Shown: positions 43,708-53,533 of the stretch, in pieces
Numbering within the stretch: position 1 is the stretch's first letter
Layout: each line of letters opens with the position of its first letter
NCBI GenBank assembly: GCA_024233865.1
Contig: JACKPA010000007.1
Span: 124,001 to 188,000 of the forward strand
Source: Leptospiraceae bacterium
GTDB lineage: Bacteria; Spirochaetota; Leptospiria; Leptospirales; Leptospiraceae
DNA length: 64,000 nucleotides
Direction: 5' to 3'
Notes under the pieces: model-generated
What the model saw: the letters and a program-made list of their open reading frames with translations, nothing else
What the model was told of the DNA's origin: nothing
Database searches by the model: none
Position numbers and translations under genes: made by a program

Positions 43708-45000
43708 ATGGAATTATTTAAACCCCCTGATTTCAAAGCTTATGTCGCATGGCTGGCTGACCTTACTCTACCTGTAATTTTAAAACAATACCAAAACATA
43801 GAAGATGTAATTATTGAACAAGAAGACAAGGCAATGCTTCGAGAGTTAGAAAGGGAAAGAGTCTTATTTTTTACAAACCATCCTAGCCAAGCAGAACCTT
43901 TGATTGCCTATCATGTTGCCAATGTTATGGGAACTCGATTTAATTATATGGCAACAAGACGTGCTTTTGATTTTTTGTTTGGCGTGCTTGGAATGGCTTT
44001 TCAAAGTTTAGGAGGCTTTTCTGTTATCCCTGGTGTTGCGGACAAAGAATCCATGTTAATGGCACGTTCCATTTTGGCACGACCAAAAGGAAAATTGGTT
44101 TTATTTCCGGAAGGTGAACCCATGTGTGGCGAGAATGACAATTTGATGCCTTTGCAATCCGGTGCGGTTCGTCTGAGCATCTCAGCTCTAGAAGATGCCC
44201 TAAAAAAAGACAAAAATGCTGATATAAAAATTTTACCCGGCTTTATTAAATACGTTATCAAATCACCGGAAAGCGTAATTATCGAAGATTTACATCGTTC
44301 CATAAGCGTTGTTGAAGAAAAATTGGGAGCAGATTCCGGTGATAGGAATTTACTAAGACGATTTTTAATGGTAGGTAGATTGCTTTTGGAGGATGCGGAA
44401 CGCGAATACCATATAGACGTTGATGAAAGCAAAGACTATGACTATAGAATCGGAAAAGTAAGGCATACCATTCTGAACAATGTAGCGGAAAGGATAGAGG
44501 CTCCGAATTACGATCCGAATGCGGATGCCATTCAGAAATTAAGGCAACTCACGTCTATTTTGGAACTTGTTGAGTTGAACTACCCGAATCCGAAACTAAA
44601 AAAACTTAGCAGTAGTGAGATATCTTGGGCAAACCGGGAATGTGTGAAAGCTTATGATTTGATAGTGATCAAACGAGATTATCTGATGTCACGTCCCACA
44701 CCGGAAAGATTTTATGAATTTTTAAATCGCTATGAATCCTTTGTACTGGGAAAGAGACCTCATGCCTTGGGAGGTGAACCGTCACACCTTCCAAGAAGAG
44801 CTTATGTTAGCTTTGCAAAGCCTTTTAGCTTACGAGAATACTACGATATGTTCAAAGTTAATAAACAGGATGGAATTACCAAACTTTTGGAAAGGCTTCA
44901 TGACGATATGCAGAGACTTTTAAACAATACAACACACTTAACAAGGACTATCATCGAACCCTATGACATAGAAAATTTGGCAGCTCATCATTTTAAATAA
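43708..45000 (+). CDS. PlsC-like glycerolipid acyltransferase
   Basis: A 430-residue protein of the lysophosphatidic acid acyltransferase superfamily. The first catalytic block reads TNHPSQAEP, H-x4-E instead of the usual NHx4D; the later blocks include VLFPEGEPM, and LPGFIKYV. The protein is longer than a simple PlsC (about 240 residues) and has a C-terminal 200-residue helical extension of unknown role (about residues 225-430). Start ATG behind AGGAATA. The next gene is glycerol kinase, which makes the glycerol-3-phosphate that begins this pathway, so a link to phospholipid or lipid A-like acyl transfer is likely. The acyl acceptor is not certain. Confidence 0.8.
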   Translation: MELFKPPDFKAYVAWLADLTLPVILKQYQNIEDVIIEQEDKAMLRELERERVLFFTNHPSQAEPLIAYHVANVMGTRFNYMATRRAFDFLFGVLGMAFQSLGGFSVIPGVADKESMLMARSILARPKGKLVLFPEGEPMCGENDNLMPLQSGAVRLSISALEDALKKDKNADIKILPGFIKYVIKSPESVIIEDLHRSISVVEEKLGADSGDRNLLRRFLMVGRLLLEDAEREYHIDVDESKDYDYRIGKVRHTILNNVAERIEAPNYDPNADAIQKLRQLTSILELVELNYPNPKLKKLSSSEISWANRECVKAYDLIVIKRDYLMSRPTPERFYEFLNRYESFVLGKRPHALGGEPSHLPRRAYVSFAKPFSLREYYDMFKVNKQDGITKLLERLHDDMQRLLNNTTHLTRTIIEPYDIENLAAHHFK

Positions 45001-45083
45001 AATTTATTGACGTTTAATATCAATTTTTTATCAAATGGTAAAGAGTTTTAAATAGCTTAATTAAGAAGGGGAAAGTATTAAGT

Positions 45084-46571
45084 ATGGAATACATTTTAGG
45101 AATAGATGCAGGAACTACGGGAATTCGGATTTTTTGTTTTGATAAGCAAGGGCAGGTTATCTCAAGTGCTTACGAAGAGTTTGAACAAATATTTCCAAAA
45201 CCGGGTTGGGTAGAGCACAATCCAATCGAAATTTGGGAAAAAACCGAAAAATTGCTAGCGGAAGCCATTCAAAAAGGTGGACTTGACCCAAAAAATGCCA
45301 AAAGCATAGGAATTACAAACCAAAGAGAAACTACCGTAGTTTTTGAAAAAAATACTGGTAAACCGATTTATAACGCCATTGTTTGGCAGTGCCGAAGAAC
45401 TTCCGGTATATGCCAAGACATAAAAGACAAAAATCTAGAACCGGAATTTAGAAATAAAACGGGCTTGGTGGTGGATGCCTATTTCAGTGGAACCAAAATC
45501 AAGTGGATACTCGACAATGTTTCAGGGAGTCGAGAAAGGGCAGCCAAGGGAGAAGTCGTTTTTGGCACAATTGATACTTGGCTTCTCTACAAACTTACCG
45601 GTGGGCATAGCTTTAAAACCGATTATACAAACGCTTCTCGAACCTTAATTTACAACATCAAAGACAAATGTTGGGATGATAATTTGCTAAAAATTTTAAA
45701 CATACCCAAGCAGATGCTTCCGGAAGTTCATCCTTCCAAATATGAATTTGGAAAAACAAGTAATCTAAAAGGCATACCGGATGGCATTCCTATCAATTCT
45801 TTGGTTGGTGACCAGCAAGGCGCTTTGTTCGGACAATTGTGTGTAGAGCCCGGAGAAGCAAAAAATACTTACGGAACGGGTTGTTTTCTGCTTTGCATCA
45901 TTGGTAAGGAATTTAAAATTTCCAATCATGGTTTAATTACTACACTTGGTTGTGATAAAAACGGAGAACCTGTTTATACTTTTGAAGGCTCTATATTTAT
46001 AGCCGGTGCTGTTATTCAATGGCTGCGAGACTATATGAAATTTTTTGATAAATCTGCCAAATCGGAAGAAATTGCCAACTCTCTTACAAAGGAAGACGAT
46101 GTAGTTGTAGTACCTGCGTTTTCCGGTTTGGGAGCACCCCACTGGGATATGGACGCAAGAGGAGCAATTTACGGAATCACAAGGGATACTTCCCAAGAGC
46201 AAATTACAAGAGCAGCTCTGAAATCCATAGCTCTCCAATCTTATGACTTGGTAAAAGCTATGGAAAACGATACAGGGAAAAAGATTGAAGTTCTCAAAGT
46301 TGATGGTGGTGCTACATACAACAACTATTTGATGCAGTACCAATCCGACATACTTGGTATCAAGGTTATCCGTCCTTCTAATCTGGACACAACCGTTTTG
46401 GGAGCCGCCTATTTGGCTGGTTTACAGTGCGGTTTTTTTTCTTCCATTGAAGAATTAAAAAAGATAAAAACCCAATTTGCCGAATTTAATCCGAAATTAG
46501 ATGAAAGCAAAAGAAACGGAGAATTGGCAAAGTGGAATGATGCCATCCAAAGAACCAAGTCTAAGAGATAA
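45084..46571 (+). CDS. glpK: Glycerol kinase
   Basis: A 495-residue FGGY-family kinase that converts glycerol to glycerol-3-phosphate with ATP. Markers: ILGIDAGTTGIRIF at the N-terminus, PKPGWVEHNPIEIW, GITNQRETTVVF, TYGTGCFLL, and the FGGY signature region RAALKSIALQSYDLVKAM, then KVDGGATYNNYLMQ. Length is normal. AAGGGG lies upstream of the ATG. The nearest neighbour is the PlsC-like gene 83 bases before it. No glpF or glpD lies nearby. Confidence 0.92.
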   Translation: MEYILGIDAGTTGIRIFCFDKQGQVISSAYEEFEQIFPKPGWVEHNPIEIWEKTEKLLAEAIQKGGLDPKNAKSIGITNQRETTVVFEKNTGKPIYNAIVWQCRRTSGICQDIKDKNLEPEFRNKTGLVVDAYFSGTKIKWILDNVSGSRERAAKGEVVFGTIDTWLLYKLTGGHSFKTDYTNASRTLIYNIKDKCWDDNLLKILNIPKQMLPEVHPSKYEFGKTSNLKGIPDGIPINSLVGDQQGALFGQLCVEPGEAKNTYGTGCFLLCIIGKEFKISNHGLITTLGCDKNGEPVYTFEGSIFIAGAVIQWLRDYMKFFDKSAKSEEIANSLTKEDDVVVVPAFSGLGAPHWDMDARGAIYGITRDTSQEQITRAALKSIALQSYDLVKAMENDTGKKIEVLKVDGGATYNNYLMQYQSDILGIKVIRPSNLDTTVLGAAYLAGLQCGFFSSIEELKKIKTQFAEFNPKLDESKRNGELAKWNDAIQRTKSKR

Positions 46572-46581
46572 TTAATTTAAC

Positions 46582-46686
46582 GTGAGTTCGACATAAAGCC
46601 TACGCCCGAAAATACCACAGGCTTTGTAGGGGCAATCCCCTGTGGTTGCCCTTTGAGTGAAAATAAAAATTTTACATCGAACTCAC
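46582..46686. mobile_element. MITE-like palindromic element with 10-bp terminal inverted repeats
   Basis: GTGAGTTCGA (46582-46591) and TCGAACTCAC (46677-46686) are perfect 10-bp inverted repeats; including the inner flanks they match over about 16 bases with 2 mismatches. Inside are CCACAGG/CCTGTGG (46615-46621 with 46639-46645) and GGGCAA/TTGCCC (46630-46635 with 46646-46651). It fills the whole gap between the convergent glpK and murC genes. The inner GTAGGGGCAA core is shared with the palindromes at 651 and 15.6 kb. It has no coding capacity; no target-site duplication is obvious. Confidence 0.6.
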
Positions 46687-46687
46687 T

Positions 46688-48067
46688 TCAGGGAAGAATG
46701 GAAATAATTTTCTCACACCAATCTCGCACATTACCAGCTCCTATGCTTACTAAAAAGTCACCTGGAGACAATTTATCCAGAATAAAGCCAGCATCTCTTT
46801 CTATCCCATCTTCCATTAAAAAAAATTTAGACTTATCTTTAGCACTATTGTATATATTTTTACTGGATATTCCGGAAATTTCTTCTTCTCCGGCGGAATA
46901 AACTGGCAATAGAAATACAGTATCAGCAAACCCAAGTGAGTAGGCAAACTTATCGTATAAGTCTCTAGTACGAGTATACCTATGGGGTTGAAAAATAACT
47001 GCTAAACGAGAACTACCGGAAGTCAGTTGCCGTAAAGATTCAATAACTGTTAAAATTTCCGTAGGGTGGTGTCCGTAATCATCATAAAAATGAATATTAT
47101 TTTGACAGCCTAAATATTCTAATCTTCGGTGAACTCCTTTGTAACTTTTTAAGGTTTGAATACCATCATGGAGAGAAACACCAGCAATTTCACAAGCCAA
47201 AAGAGCTGCTAAAGCATTTTTTAAATAGTGAATTCCTGGAATAGGAAGTTCCAACTGATAACATGCCTCATTTTTATACCAACACATAGTTCTATTATTT
47301 ATTTGAAAATTTATTTTTTCAATAGGCAAAAGTATATCCTTGGATGTATAAGTCACTATTCCGGTTTTATTTTCTATATTTTTTAAAACTTCACCAACTC
47401 CCATGTCATCCAAATTTAGTATGGAAATTGAATTTTGATTTTGTTTTATAAACTGAGTGAAAGACTTAAGTAAGTTTTCTCTTGTTTTGTAATAATCCAG
47501 GTGGTCATCATCAATATTCGTTATTATTTTAACTTGAGGTCTATGATTTAAAAAAGTTCCATCCGATTCATCAGATTCATAAACTCCCCATTCTCCGTCT
47601 CCCCAACACCCCCCTACTCCTCCTAGTAAGCTTGTTTCTCCGCCTATCATAACAGTAGGTTTTAGCCCGTTTTCCAAAAGAATCTGAGCAATCATGGTTG
47701 TTGTAGAAGTTTTCCCATGAGAACCGGTAACGGCTATTGCTTTTTTTTGAGAGAAGATGGTGTGTAAAACTTCCGATCTATGCTGCAATAAAATATTTTT
47801 GTCTGCAAACAACCTATAAAACTCATTTTTGTCTTTGGAAACAGCACTGGAGTATACGCAAAAGTCATAATCTTCCGGAATAAGGGATTCCGAAGATGCA
47901 ATGAATTTCATACCTCTTTTCTTCAACAAGTCTATAGTTCTGGAAGATTCCTTTTTATCCGTACCATGTACGCTTAACCCCATATCCAATAAAATATGAG
48001 CCAAGCTCGACATTCCCGAACCGCCAATTCCAATAAAAAAAACCGTTTTAGTATTTAATAGATTCAT
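46688..48067 (-). CDS. murC: UDP-N-acetylmuramate--L-alanine ligase MurC
   Basis: A 459-residue Mur ligase that adds L-alanine to UDP-MurNAc, the first peptide step of peptidoglycan. The N-terminal domain has FIGIGGSGMSSLAHILL, the P-loop is AVTGSHGKTSTTTMIAQIL, followed by YESDESDGTFLNHRP (typical of MurC), NIDDDHLDYY and YDDYGHHPTEI. Length is normal. It starts 2 bases after murG ends. The MITE-like element ends 1 base beyond its stop. Confidence 0.95.
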   Translation of the reverse strand: MNLLNTKTVFFIGIGGSGMSSLAHILLDMGLSVHGTDKKESSRTIDLLKKRGMKFIASSESLIPEDYDFCVYSSAVSKDKNEFYRLFADKNILLQHRSEVLHTIFSQKKAIAVTGSHGKTSTTTMIAQILLENGLKPTVMIGGETSLLGGVGGCWGDGEWGVYESDESDGTFLNHRPQVKIITNIDDDHLDYYKTRENLLKSFTQFIKQNQNSISILNLDDMGVGEVLKNIENKTGIVTYTSKDILLPIEKINFQINNRTMCWYKNEACYQLELPIPGIHYLKNALAALLACEIAGVSLHDGIQTLKSYKGVHRRLEYLGCQNNIHFYDDYGHHPTEILTVIESLRQLTSGSSRLAVIFQPHRYTRTRDLYDKFAYSLGFADTVFLLPVYSAGEEEISGISSKNIYNSAKDKSKFFLMEDGIERDAGFILDKLSPGDFLVSIGAGNVRDWCEKIISILP

Positions 48068-48069
48068 AA

Positions 48070-49134
48070 TTACTTAAAAAAATAATGTATTGTTTCTTCA
48101 GCTGCTTTTGGGTTTGCAATCGTTCCCAAGTTTTTTGATACCGTTAACAATTCTTGCTTGTTCGATTTTAGGTGTAAAAAGATTTGTTTTAATTGCTGAA
48201 TATCTTCATCTTTTTGGTACAAAACCTTTACACCCAAATTTTCAAAATATTTAGCATTTGCTTCTTGATGATTGTCAGCAGCAAAAGGATAGGGAACAAG
48301 AATCAAAAAAAGACCATACAGAGCACACTCTGCCAGAACTCCCGCACCTGACCTTGCAACCACAATATGTGCCCATTCAAACTGAGCTTTCATGTCATCA
48401 GAATAAGCTAGTACTTCGACTTCTTTTTTACCAACTGCTTCTTTTGTTTCGTTGTATAGATTTGCTCCGGATATAATTCGAACATTGTAATACTCCAACA
48501 GATCATCATCTTCCAATAGCTTGCTTATCATATTATTAATCTGTCTAGCTCCTTGTGAACCTCCCATTGCTAATATATTCATCTTTTTTGTGTGTAACTT
48601 TTGTTCAAAATTATAGTTTACCGAGGGAACTACTTTTTCTCGAACCGGGTTACCAATAACCTTGTAGGATAGATTTTTAGATGGAATACTAGGAGGAAAA
48701 GAAAAGGCTATCTTTTTTGCAAACCTAAAAAAAATCCGATTTACCTTACCGGGAATACAGTTCTGTTCGCATAAGTAGAGTTCTTTGCAAAATAGTATTG
48801 CATATAAAATGGCAGGAAGGCTGGAATATCCACCCATAGCTATTACTACGTTTATCTTTAGCTTTATAAAATAAAAAATTGTTTGAAACAAATCAAGAAT
48901 AAATAAAAAAGGAAAGAACAATTTTTCATGACTTATAGAAGGTGTGTTGTGGTAAAGAATATCACAATTAGTATTTTTAAAATCAGGGTTATCTTTATTT
49001 TTATTCAGAGTGTGTATAAAAACCGATTCAATAAATAATTTATTTTTCTGTTTATGTATTGCTTCTGCTAATGCAATACCTGGTGATATGTGTCCCCCTG
49101 TTCCTCCGGCGGCAATAACAACATTTTTTTTCAA
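48070..49134 (-). CDS. murG: UDP-N-acetylglucosamine--lipid I transferase MurG
   Basis: A 354-residue GT-B glycosyltransferase that makes lipid II on the inner membrane face. It has the N-terminal GGTGGHISPGIALAEAI loop, LAMGGSQGARQINNMI, and VVARSGAGVLAECALYG, then PYPFAADNHQEANAKYF for UDP-GlcNAc binding. Its start overlaps the ftsW stop by 4 bases, so they are translationally coupled. Confidence 0.95.
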   Translation of the reverse strand: MKKNVVIAAGGTGGHISPGIALAEAIHKQKNKLFIESVFIHTLNKNKDNPDFKNTNCDILYHNTPSISHEKLFFPFLFILDLFQTIFYFIKLKINVVIAMGGYSSLPAILYAILFCKELYLCEQNCIPGKVNRIFFRFAKKIAFSFPPSIPSKNLSYKVIGNPVREKVVPSVNYNFEQKLHTKKMNILAMGGSQGARQINNMISKLLEDDDLLEYYNVRIISGANLYNETKEAVGKKEVEVLAYSDDMKAQFEWAHIVVARSGAGVLAECALYGLFLILVPYPFAADNHQEANAKYFENLGVKVLYQKDEDIQQLKQIFLHLKSNKQELLTVSKNLGTIANPKAAEETIHYFFK

Positions 49135-50273
49135 TTCAAATTTCCTTTTTTTGTAATATTTATAAAAATTCCCAAGGATATCATGGTTGCAAGCATAGAC
49201 GACCCGCCATAACTTATAAAAGGTAAGCTAATGCCTGTAATAGGAAGCATACCGGTAACAACAAACAAATTGATCAAAACTTGAATTCCCAACATAGATA
49301 AAATACCAGTTCCCAATAAAAATCCAAATTGATCTTTTACTTTTTGTAGTAATAGAAACGATCTTGTAAGTAATAATAAAAATAGCAAGTAAAGAAGTAC
49401 AAAACCAATAAAACCAAAATCTTCTACGAAAGTAGCCAATACAAAATCAGTGTGACAATAGGTAAGATACCGATGTGAATATCCTGTTGAAAGAGGTTTT
49501 CCAAACCACCCTCCTTCTGCAAAAGCCTTAAAAGAAGATACCAATTGATGTCCTTCATCAAATCTATATTTATACGGTTCTAACCAAACTTCTATTCTCT
49601 TTTTTCGATACCCTACGTGATAAATTAAAACAAACACAAGAGGTATCATGGATATAAACCCAAACATCAATTTTTTTATCGAAAAGCCTGCAATAAAAAT
49701 TAGAGTCACAATCATACAGAAAATTTCTACTGTTGTTCCAAAAGCCGGCTCCGTTACCAAAAGTGTTAGTAAAACCGTAATAACAATCCCAGGAAGTATG
49801 TAATTCTGGAATTTATTTTCCGATTTCTTTTTCAATTTCAAAATGGTGGCAGAAACGTATACAATAACTGCAATCTTAGAAAATTCGGAAGGTTGTAATT
49901 GAAAGGTACCAATAGATATCCAACGATGGAAATTTCTTCCGTAGTAAGTACTTACCGATTTTCCAATTCCAGGTATAAATACAGCAACCAACAAAAGTAT
50001 TGCGAATAAAATTAGAAAATGAGAATACACCTGATAAACTTTATAAGGAATATTGGCAAAAATTAAAAAAAAAACAAAAGATACTACAATCCACAAAAAC
50101 TGTTTTTTTACAAAATACATTGTATCCGAAAATTCTCTTACAGCAGTTACTGCTGATCCGGAAAACATAATGCACAAACCAAAAAAGAGTAATGTTAAAA
50201 TAATATAAACCAATGGCTTGTCTATACTATCTTTTTCCGTTTTGGATTTTTTATATGATTCTTGTAGTAACAT
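49131..50273 (-). CDS. ftsW: FtsW/RodA-family peptidoglycan glycosyltransferase
   Basis: A 380-residue SEDS-family membrane protein with about 10 transmembrane helices. Conserved parts include GRNFHRWISIGTFQLQPSEF near the middle, GHQLVSSFKAFAEGGWFG, and GISLPFISYGGSS near the C-terminus. It polymerises lipid II together with a class B penicillin-binding protein; I call it FtsW rather than RodA because it stands before murG and murC, as in cell-division clusters. Other dcw genes (mraY, murD, ftsQ, ftsA, ftsZ) are absent here. The ATG at 50273 has GGA about 16 bases upstream. Confidence 0.9.
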   Translation of the reverse strand: MLLQESYKKSKTEKDSIDKPLVYIILTLLFFGLCIMFSGSAVTAVREFSDTMYFVKKQFLWIVVSFVFFLIFANIPYKVYQVYSHFLILFAILLLVAVFIPGIGKSVSTYYGRNFHRWISIGTFQLQPSEFSKIAVIVYVSATILKLKKKSENKFQNYILPGIVITVLLTLLVTEPAFGTTVEIFCMIVTLIFIAGFSIKKLMFGFISMIPLVFVLIYHVGYRKKRIEVWLEPYKYRFDEGHQLVSSFKAFAEGGWFGKPLSTGYSHRYLTYCHTDFVLATFVEDFGFIGFVLLYLLFLLLLTRSFLLLQKVKDQFGFLLGTGILSMLGIQVLINLFVVTGMLPITGISLPFISYGGSSMLATMISLGIFINITKKGNLN

Positions 50274-50762
50274 TTTGGACAGCTATTTTCCTACAATTAA
50301 AACTTGTTCTATATAGATTCAATCTTTTTATAATCCGTTGCTTGGAATATTTCCCTTTTATTATATCTTCTTCTAATACCCCTAATTTGACTAAAACAAA
50401 ATTCCTAAAATGGACAGCCAAATAGTATGATTTTTTTGCTTCTTCTGTATCTGGAATCTGGAATAGTTGTTCTCAATGAGATCAATTATGTCTCTCTCCC
50501 ATGATGCAAAGATAAGGCTTTATGCTTAGTTAAACAAAACTGCTTACTCGGTAGTTTTTAGACATATTTTAGCCAAAATTATAATTTTATTGAAAGTTTA
50601 TATCAAAAACAAGTTCATAATTCTTTTTGAGTCTCATAATTTACTCCTTTTAAAAACGCAATTTTTTTTATCACCTAAAATTTCTTGATTTTATATAAGC
50701 CTTGAATGAATTTATACTTACACCAGATAGAATAATATTGGTTAGCAAAAAAGAGTTAAAGA
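50274..50762. other. Intergenic region between ftsW and the DKNYY gene
   Basis: A 489-base spacer between divergent genes. It is AT-rich with several poly-T and poly-A runs. I see no convincing ORF, tRNA, repeat or riboswitch. Promoters for both genes must lie here but I cannot assign them. Confidence 0.5.
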
Positions 50763-51674
50763 ATGAAATTAATTAAAACACTTTTAATTGTGATGAATAT
50801 TTTTATTGTTCATGTTCAATTTAGTTGTACTTCACCAGGTTCACTTATAGATAAGAATGTTAGTAAAAATCATTATTATAGCTCTTTTAAAACTAGTGTC
50901 ATATTTGCTACGATGGGAGGAGATTGTTTTTCGATAGGATGTAAAGAGATTGAAGGTTCTGACATTGATACCTTCAAACCTTTGAACAATTTCTATGGCA
51001 GCGACAAAAATTATGTTTATTATAAAGATGATAAAATTGCAGGAGCTGACATGAACACATTTAGACCGTTAAGCGAGATTTATGCTGTTGACAAGGAGTA
51101 TGTCTATTTTGGGAGTAAAAAGATTTCTGGTGAAAATTCTGGTGACTTTAAAACAGTTGATGGTGCTTATGCTATTGGCAAAAAAGTATATTGGATTGGT
51201 AGAGTTCTACCATCTGCTGATCCTAATACATTTGAAACTGCCACCATTCAAAATGAAAAAAGAACTGGATACTATGGAAAAGATAAAAATGCTATCTTTT
51301 GCTTAGAAAAGCAATTATCCAATCAGCCAACTCTTTTCAAACAGCTACATAAAAACGGATATTTTTCTGATAGAAATAAAGTTTATTATATTTATAGCTG
51401 TGAGTCTTTTGACGCTGACCCGAAAACTTTTGAGTTCATATATAAAAAAGATGGCTCAGAATCACATTACGGTAAAGATTTTAAAAGAGTATTTCTATTA
51501 CTTATAGGGCTTCATAAAACAATTGAGGGAGCTGATCCAAAAACTTTTGAAGTACTACTATGCTCCAATGCTGCACTAGATTTTGCAAAAGACAAGAATC
51601 ATGTTTATAAAAATGGAGTAGTTATTAAGGAAGCACATCCAAATACCTTTGAGTTTCCAGCAGAATGTAAATGA
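50763..51674 (+). CDS. DKNYY-repeat lipoprotein
   Basis: A 303-residue protein with a signal peptide (KLIKTLLIVMNIFIVHVQFSC) whose lipobox ends in Cys at about residue 22. The mature part consists of DKNYY-family repeats: GSDKNYVYYKDDKI, DKEYVYFGSKKI, KDKNAIF, SDRNKVYYI and KDKNHVYKNGVV, each followed by a DPxTFE or equivalent unit. The family is widespread in bacterial surface proteins, with no known function. Many repeats spread over the whole length indicate an extracellular or outer-membrane location. Confidence 0.85.
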   Translation: MKLIKTLLIVMNIFIVHVQFSCTSPGSLIDKNVSKNHYYSSFKTSVIFATMGGDCFSIGCKEIEGSDIDTFKPLNNFYGSDKNYVYYKDDKIAGADMNTFRPLSEIYAVDKEYVYFGSKKISGENSGDFKTVDGAYAIGKKVYWIGRVLPSADPNTFETATIQNEKRTGYYGKDKNAIFCLEKQLSNQPTLFKQLHKNGYFSDRNKVYYIYSCESFDADPKTFEFIYKKDGSESHYGKDFKRVFLLLIGLHKTIEGADPKTFEVLLCSNAALDFAKDKNHVYKNGVVIKEAHPNTFEFPAECK

Positions 51675-51772
51675 GTATGCCTTCTTTCCTTTTTCAAGAT
51701 TTTTCTTTGTCAATAGATAAGGGATAACCAACAGAAAATGATTACTTTCTATGCTTTTTTCGTAGCTCAATA

Positions 51773-53527
51773 CTACAGTTTAATGATCAAAAGTGTTAGA
51801 TCATCATCCAAATTATGGTGAGTAAAAGTATTCAGATCATCCATAATGGTATTAGCAATTTCTTTCGCATTCAAATTTATTTTTTCCATAACCAAAGAGT
51901 AAAGCCTTTCTTCGCCAAAAAGTTCCCTTTTTGCATTTTCGGCTTCAATGATTCCGTCCGTATAAAGAACAATAACGTCTCCTTTTTCGTATTTGAAAGT
52001 TTCTTCTTTATAGGTAGCATTTGCCAGTATTCCCAAAGGTTTGCCAAGTGAATATAATAGAATCATTTCACCCTTTTTTCTACGAATAAATATTTGCGGA
52101 TTGTGTCCTGCAGAAGTGTATGTAAATGTCTGCTTTTGTTTGTCTAAAAGCAAGAAGAAAGCAGTGGCAAACATTCCGTTTTTAGAATCACTAAATATAT
52201 TTCGATTGGATTTTTCAAATATAATTGATGGCTGAATCGAATCTTCGGAATGAATTTTTAGAGCTTTTCTTGCCAAAGCCATAAAGATAGAAGCCGGTAG
52301 ACCTTTTCCGGACACATCACCTATCATAAAACCAATTTCCTTTTCGTTGTAAACAGTGTAATCATAAAAATCACCGCTTACAAAATTCGAAGGGTATAGC
52401 TTTGCATATACATCCAAATCTTTAATTTCGGAAAAATTTGTTGGCATAATGCTTTTTTGCAAGCTCACAGCAGATTCCATTTCTTTATCAAGCTTCTCTT
52501 GTTCTATTAACCTTCTCTTTGTTTCAATGGATTGAAAAGCGTTAGCTACACTTGATGTTACTGATTGGATTATTATGAGGTCTATATTGTTAAACTGCTC
52601 GCTGGATTTTTTATCCGCAACCGACAAAACACCTATAATTTTGTTATTTAATTCTATTGGAACGGATAAAAAAGATTTTGATTTATAGTTATTTCTTTTG
52701 AGTGGCTTTAAAATCGGGTCATTCTCTATATCCGATACAAGTAAAGGTTTTCCGTTTCGGAATACATAGCCAATAATTCCACTATCAATCTCAATTTCCA
52801 ATCCGTCTTCAATAGGAGCGTTGATACCGGTATGAGCTACAAGTTTCAAGTTGTTTGTTTTACTACTGATTACAAATAATGATATTCTTTCAACCTCCAT
52901 TTTATGCATTATAATTTCTACAGCTTTTTTGCAAAACCCTTCAAACTCATAAGACAAATTGAGAACCAAACTGATTTCATAAAGAATGGTGATCTCCTTT
53001 ATAATACGATTCAATAGGTTAATTTGTGTTCTATCATTGATGGCTATGGCTGCTTGGTTTGCAATAAAGGTCAATAACTCAATGTCATTTGCATCAAAGT
53101 CTCTTTTATCTACTGTGTTTAAAACTTCAATTACTCCGATAACATTATCTTTTACCTTTAAGGCTACAGCCAGAAGATTATTGGTTCTTTTATTGGTTAG
53201 CTCATCCACAACTCTAAAAACTCTAGGGTCATTGGGGTCGTTTACAACTTCCGGTTTGCCACTCTGAAAAACCAAACTGGCAATTCCGATACCTAGTGGC
53301 ACTTTAATTGTTTTTAATACTATCTCCTTTTCTTCTGAGATGGTATTAAAAAATAATTCGTTATTTTCTTCGTCCTTGAGAAGAAGTGAACCTCTATCAC
53401 AATTCAAAATATGTTTCGCTGCAATAATAATCTCTTTTAGCAAAAACTCCAGTTCAAGCCCGGAATTTATTTTATTAAAGTTTTCAAAAAACAGTTTGAG
53501 ATTAATATCTCTTCCGTTAAAATCCAT
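51773..53527 (-). CDS. GAF-GAF-PP2C (SpoIIE/RsbU) phosphatase
   Basis: A 584-residue cytoplasmic protein. Two GAF domains occupy about residues 10-165 (CDRGSLLLKDEENNELFF, FIANQAAIAINDR) and 180-345 (VERISLFVISSKTN, FLSVPIELNNKIIGVLSVAD). Residues about 350-584 are a PP2C-type phosphatase: LQKSIMPTNFSEIKDL, NFVSGDFYDYTVY, MIGDVSGKGLPASIFMALA, LYTDGIIEAENAK, DDDLTLLIIKL. The metal-binding Asp residues are present. The gene follows metW with a 6-base gap, so it probably shares the methionine operon transcript. Its target (an anti-anti-sigma protein) is not encoded here. Confidence 0.93.
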   Translation of the reverse strand: MDFNGRDINLKLFFENFNKINSGLELEFLLKEIIIAAKHILNCDRGSLLLKDEENNELFFNTISEEKEIVLKTIKVPLGIGIASLVFQSGKPEVVNDPNDPRVFRVVDELTNKRTNNLLAVALKVKDNVIGVIEVLNTVDKRDFDANDIELLTFIANQAAIAINDRTQINLLNRIIKEITILYEISLVLNLSYEFEGFCKKAVEIIMHKMEVERISLFVISSKTNNLKLVAHTGINAPIEDGLEIEIDSGIIGYVFRNGKPLLVSDIENDPILKPLKRNNYKSKSFLSVPIELNNKIIGVLSVADKKSSEQFNNIDLIIIQSVTSSVANAFQSIETKRRLIEQEKLDKEMESAVSLQKSIMPTNFSEIKDLDVYAKLYPSNFVSGDFYDYTVYNEKEIGFMIGDVSGKGLPASIFMALARKALKIHSEDSIQPSIIFEKSNRNIFSDSKNGMFATAFFLLLDKQKQTFTYTSAGHNPQIFIRRKKGEMILLYSLGKPLGILANATYKEETFKYEKGDVIVLYTDGIIEAENAKRELFGEERLYSLVMEKINLNAKEIANTIMDDLNTFTHHNLDDDLTLLIIKL

Positions 53528-53533
53528 ATTCTT

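Noticed and set aside
43595..43777. A 60-codon frame before the acyltransferase
   Set aside because: No ribosome-binding site or protein-like composition; it overlaps the acyltransferase gene start in another frame.
50213..50425. A 70-codon plus-strand frame at the ftsW start
   Set aside because: It overlaps ftsW antisense, has no ribosome-binding site and looks like a hydrophobic mirror of the membrane protein.
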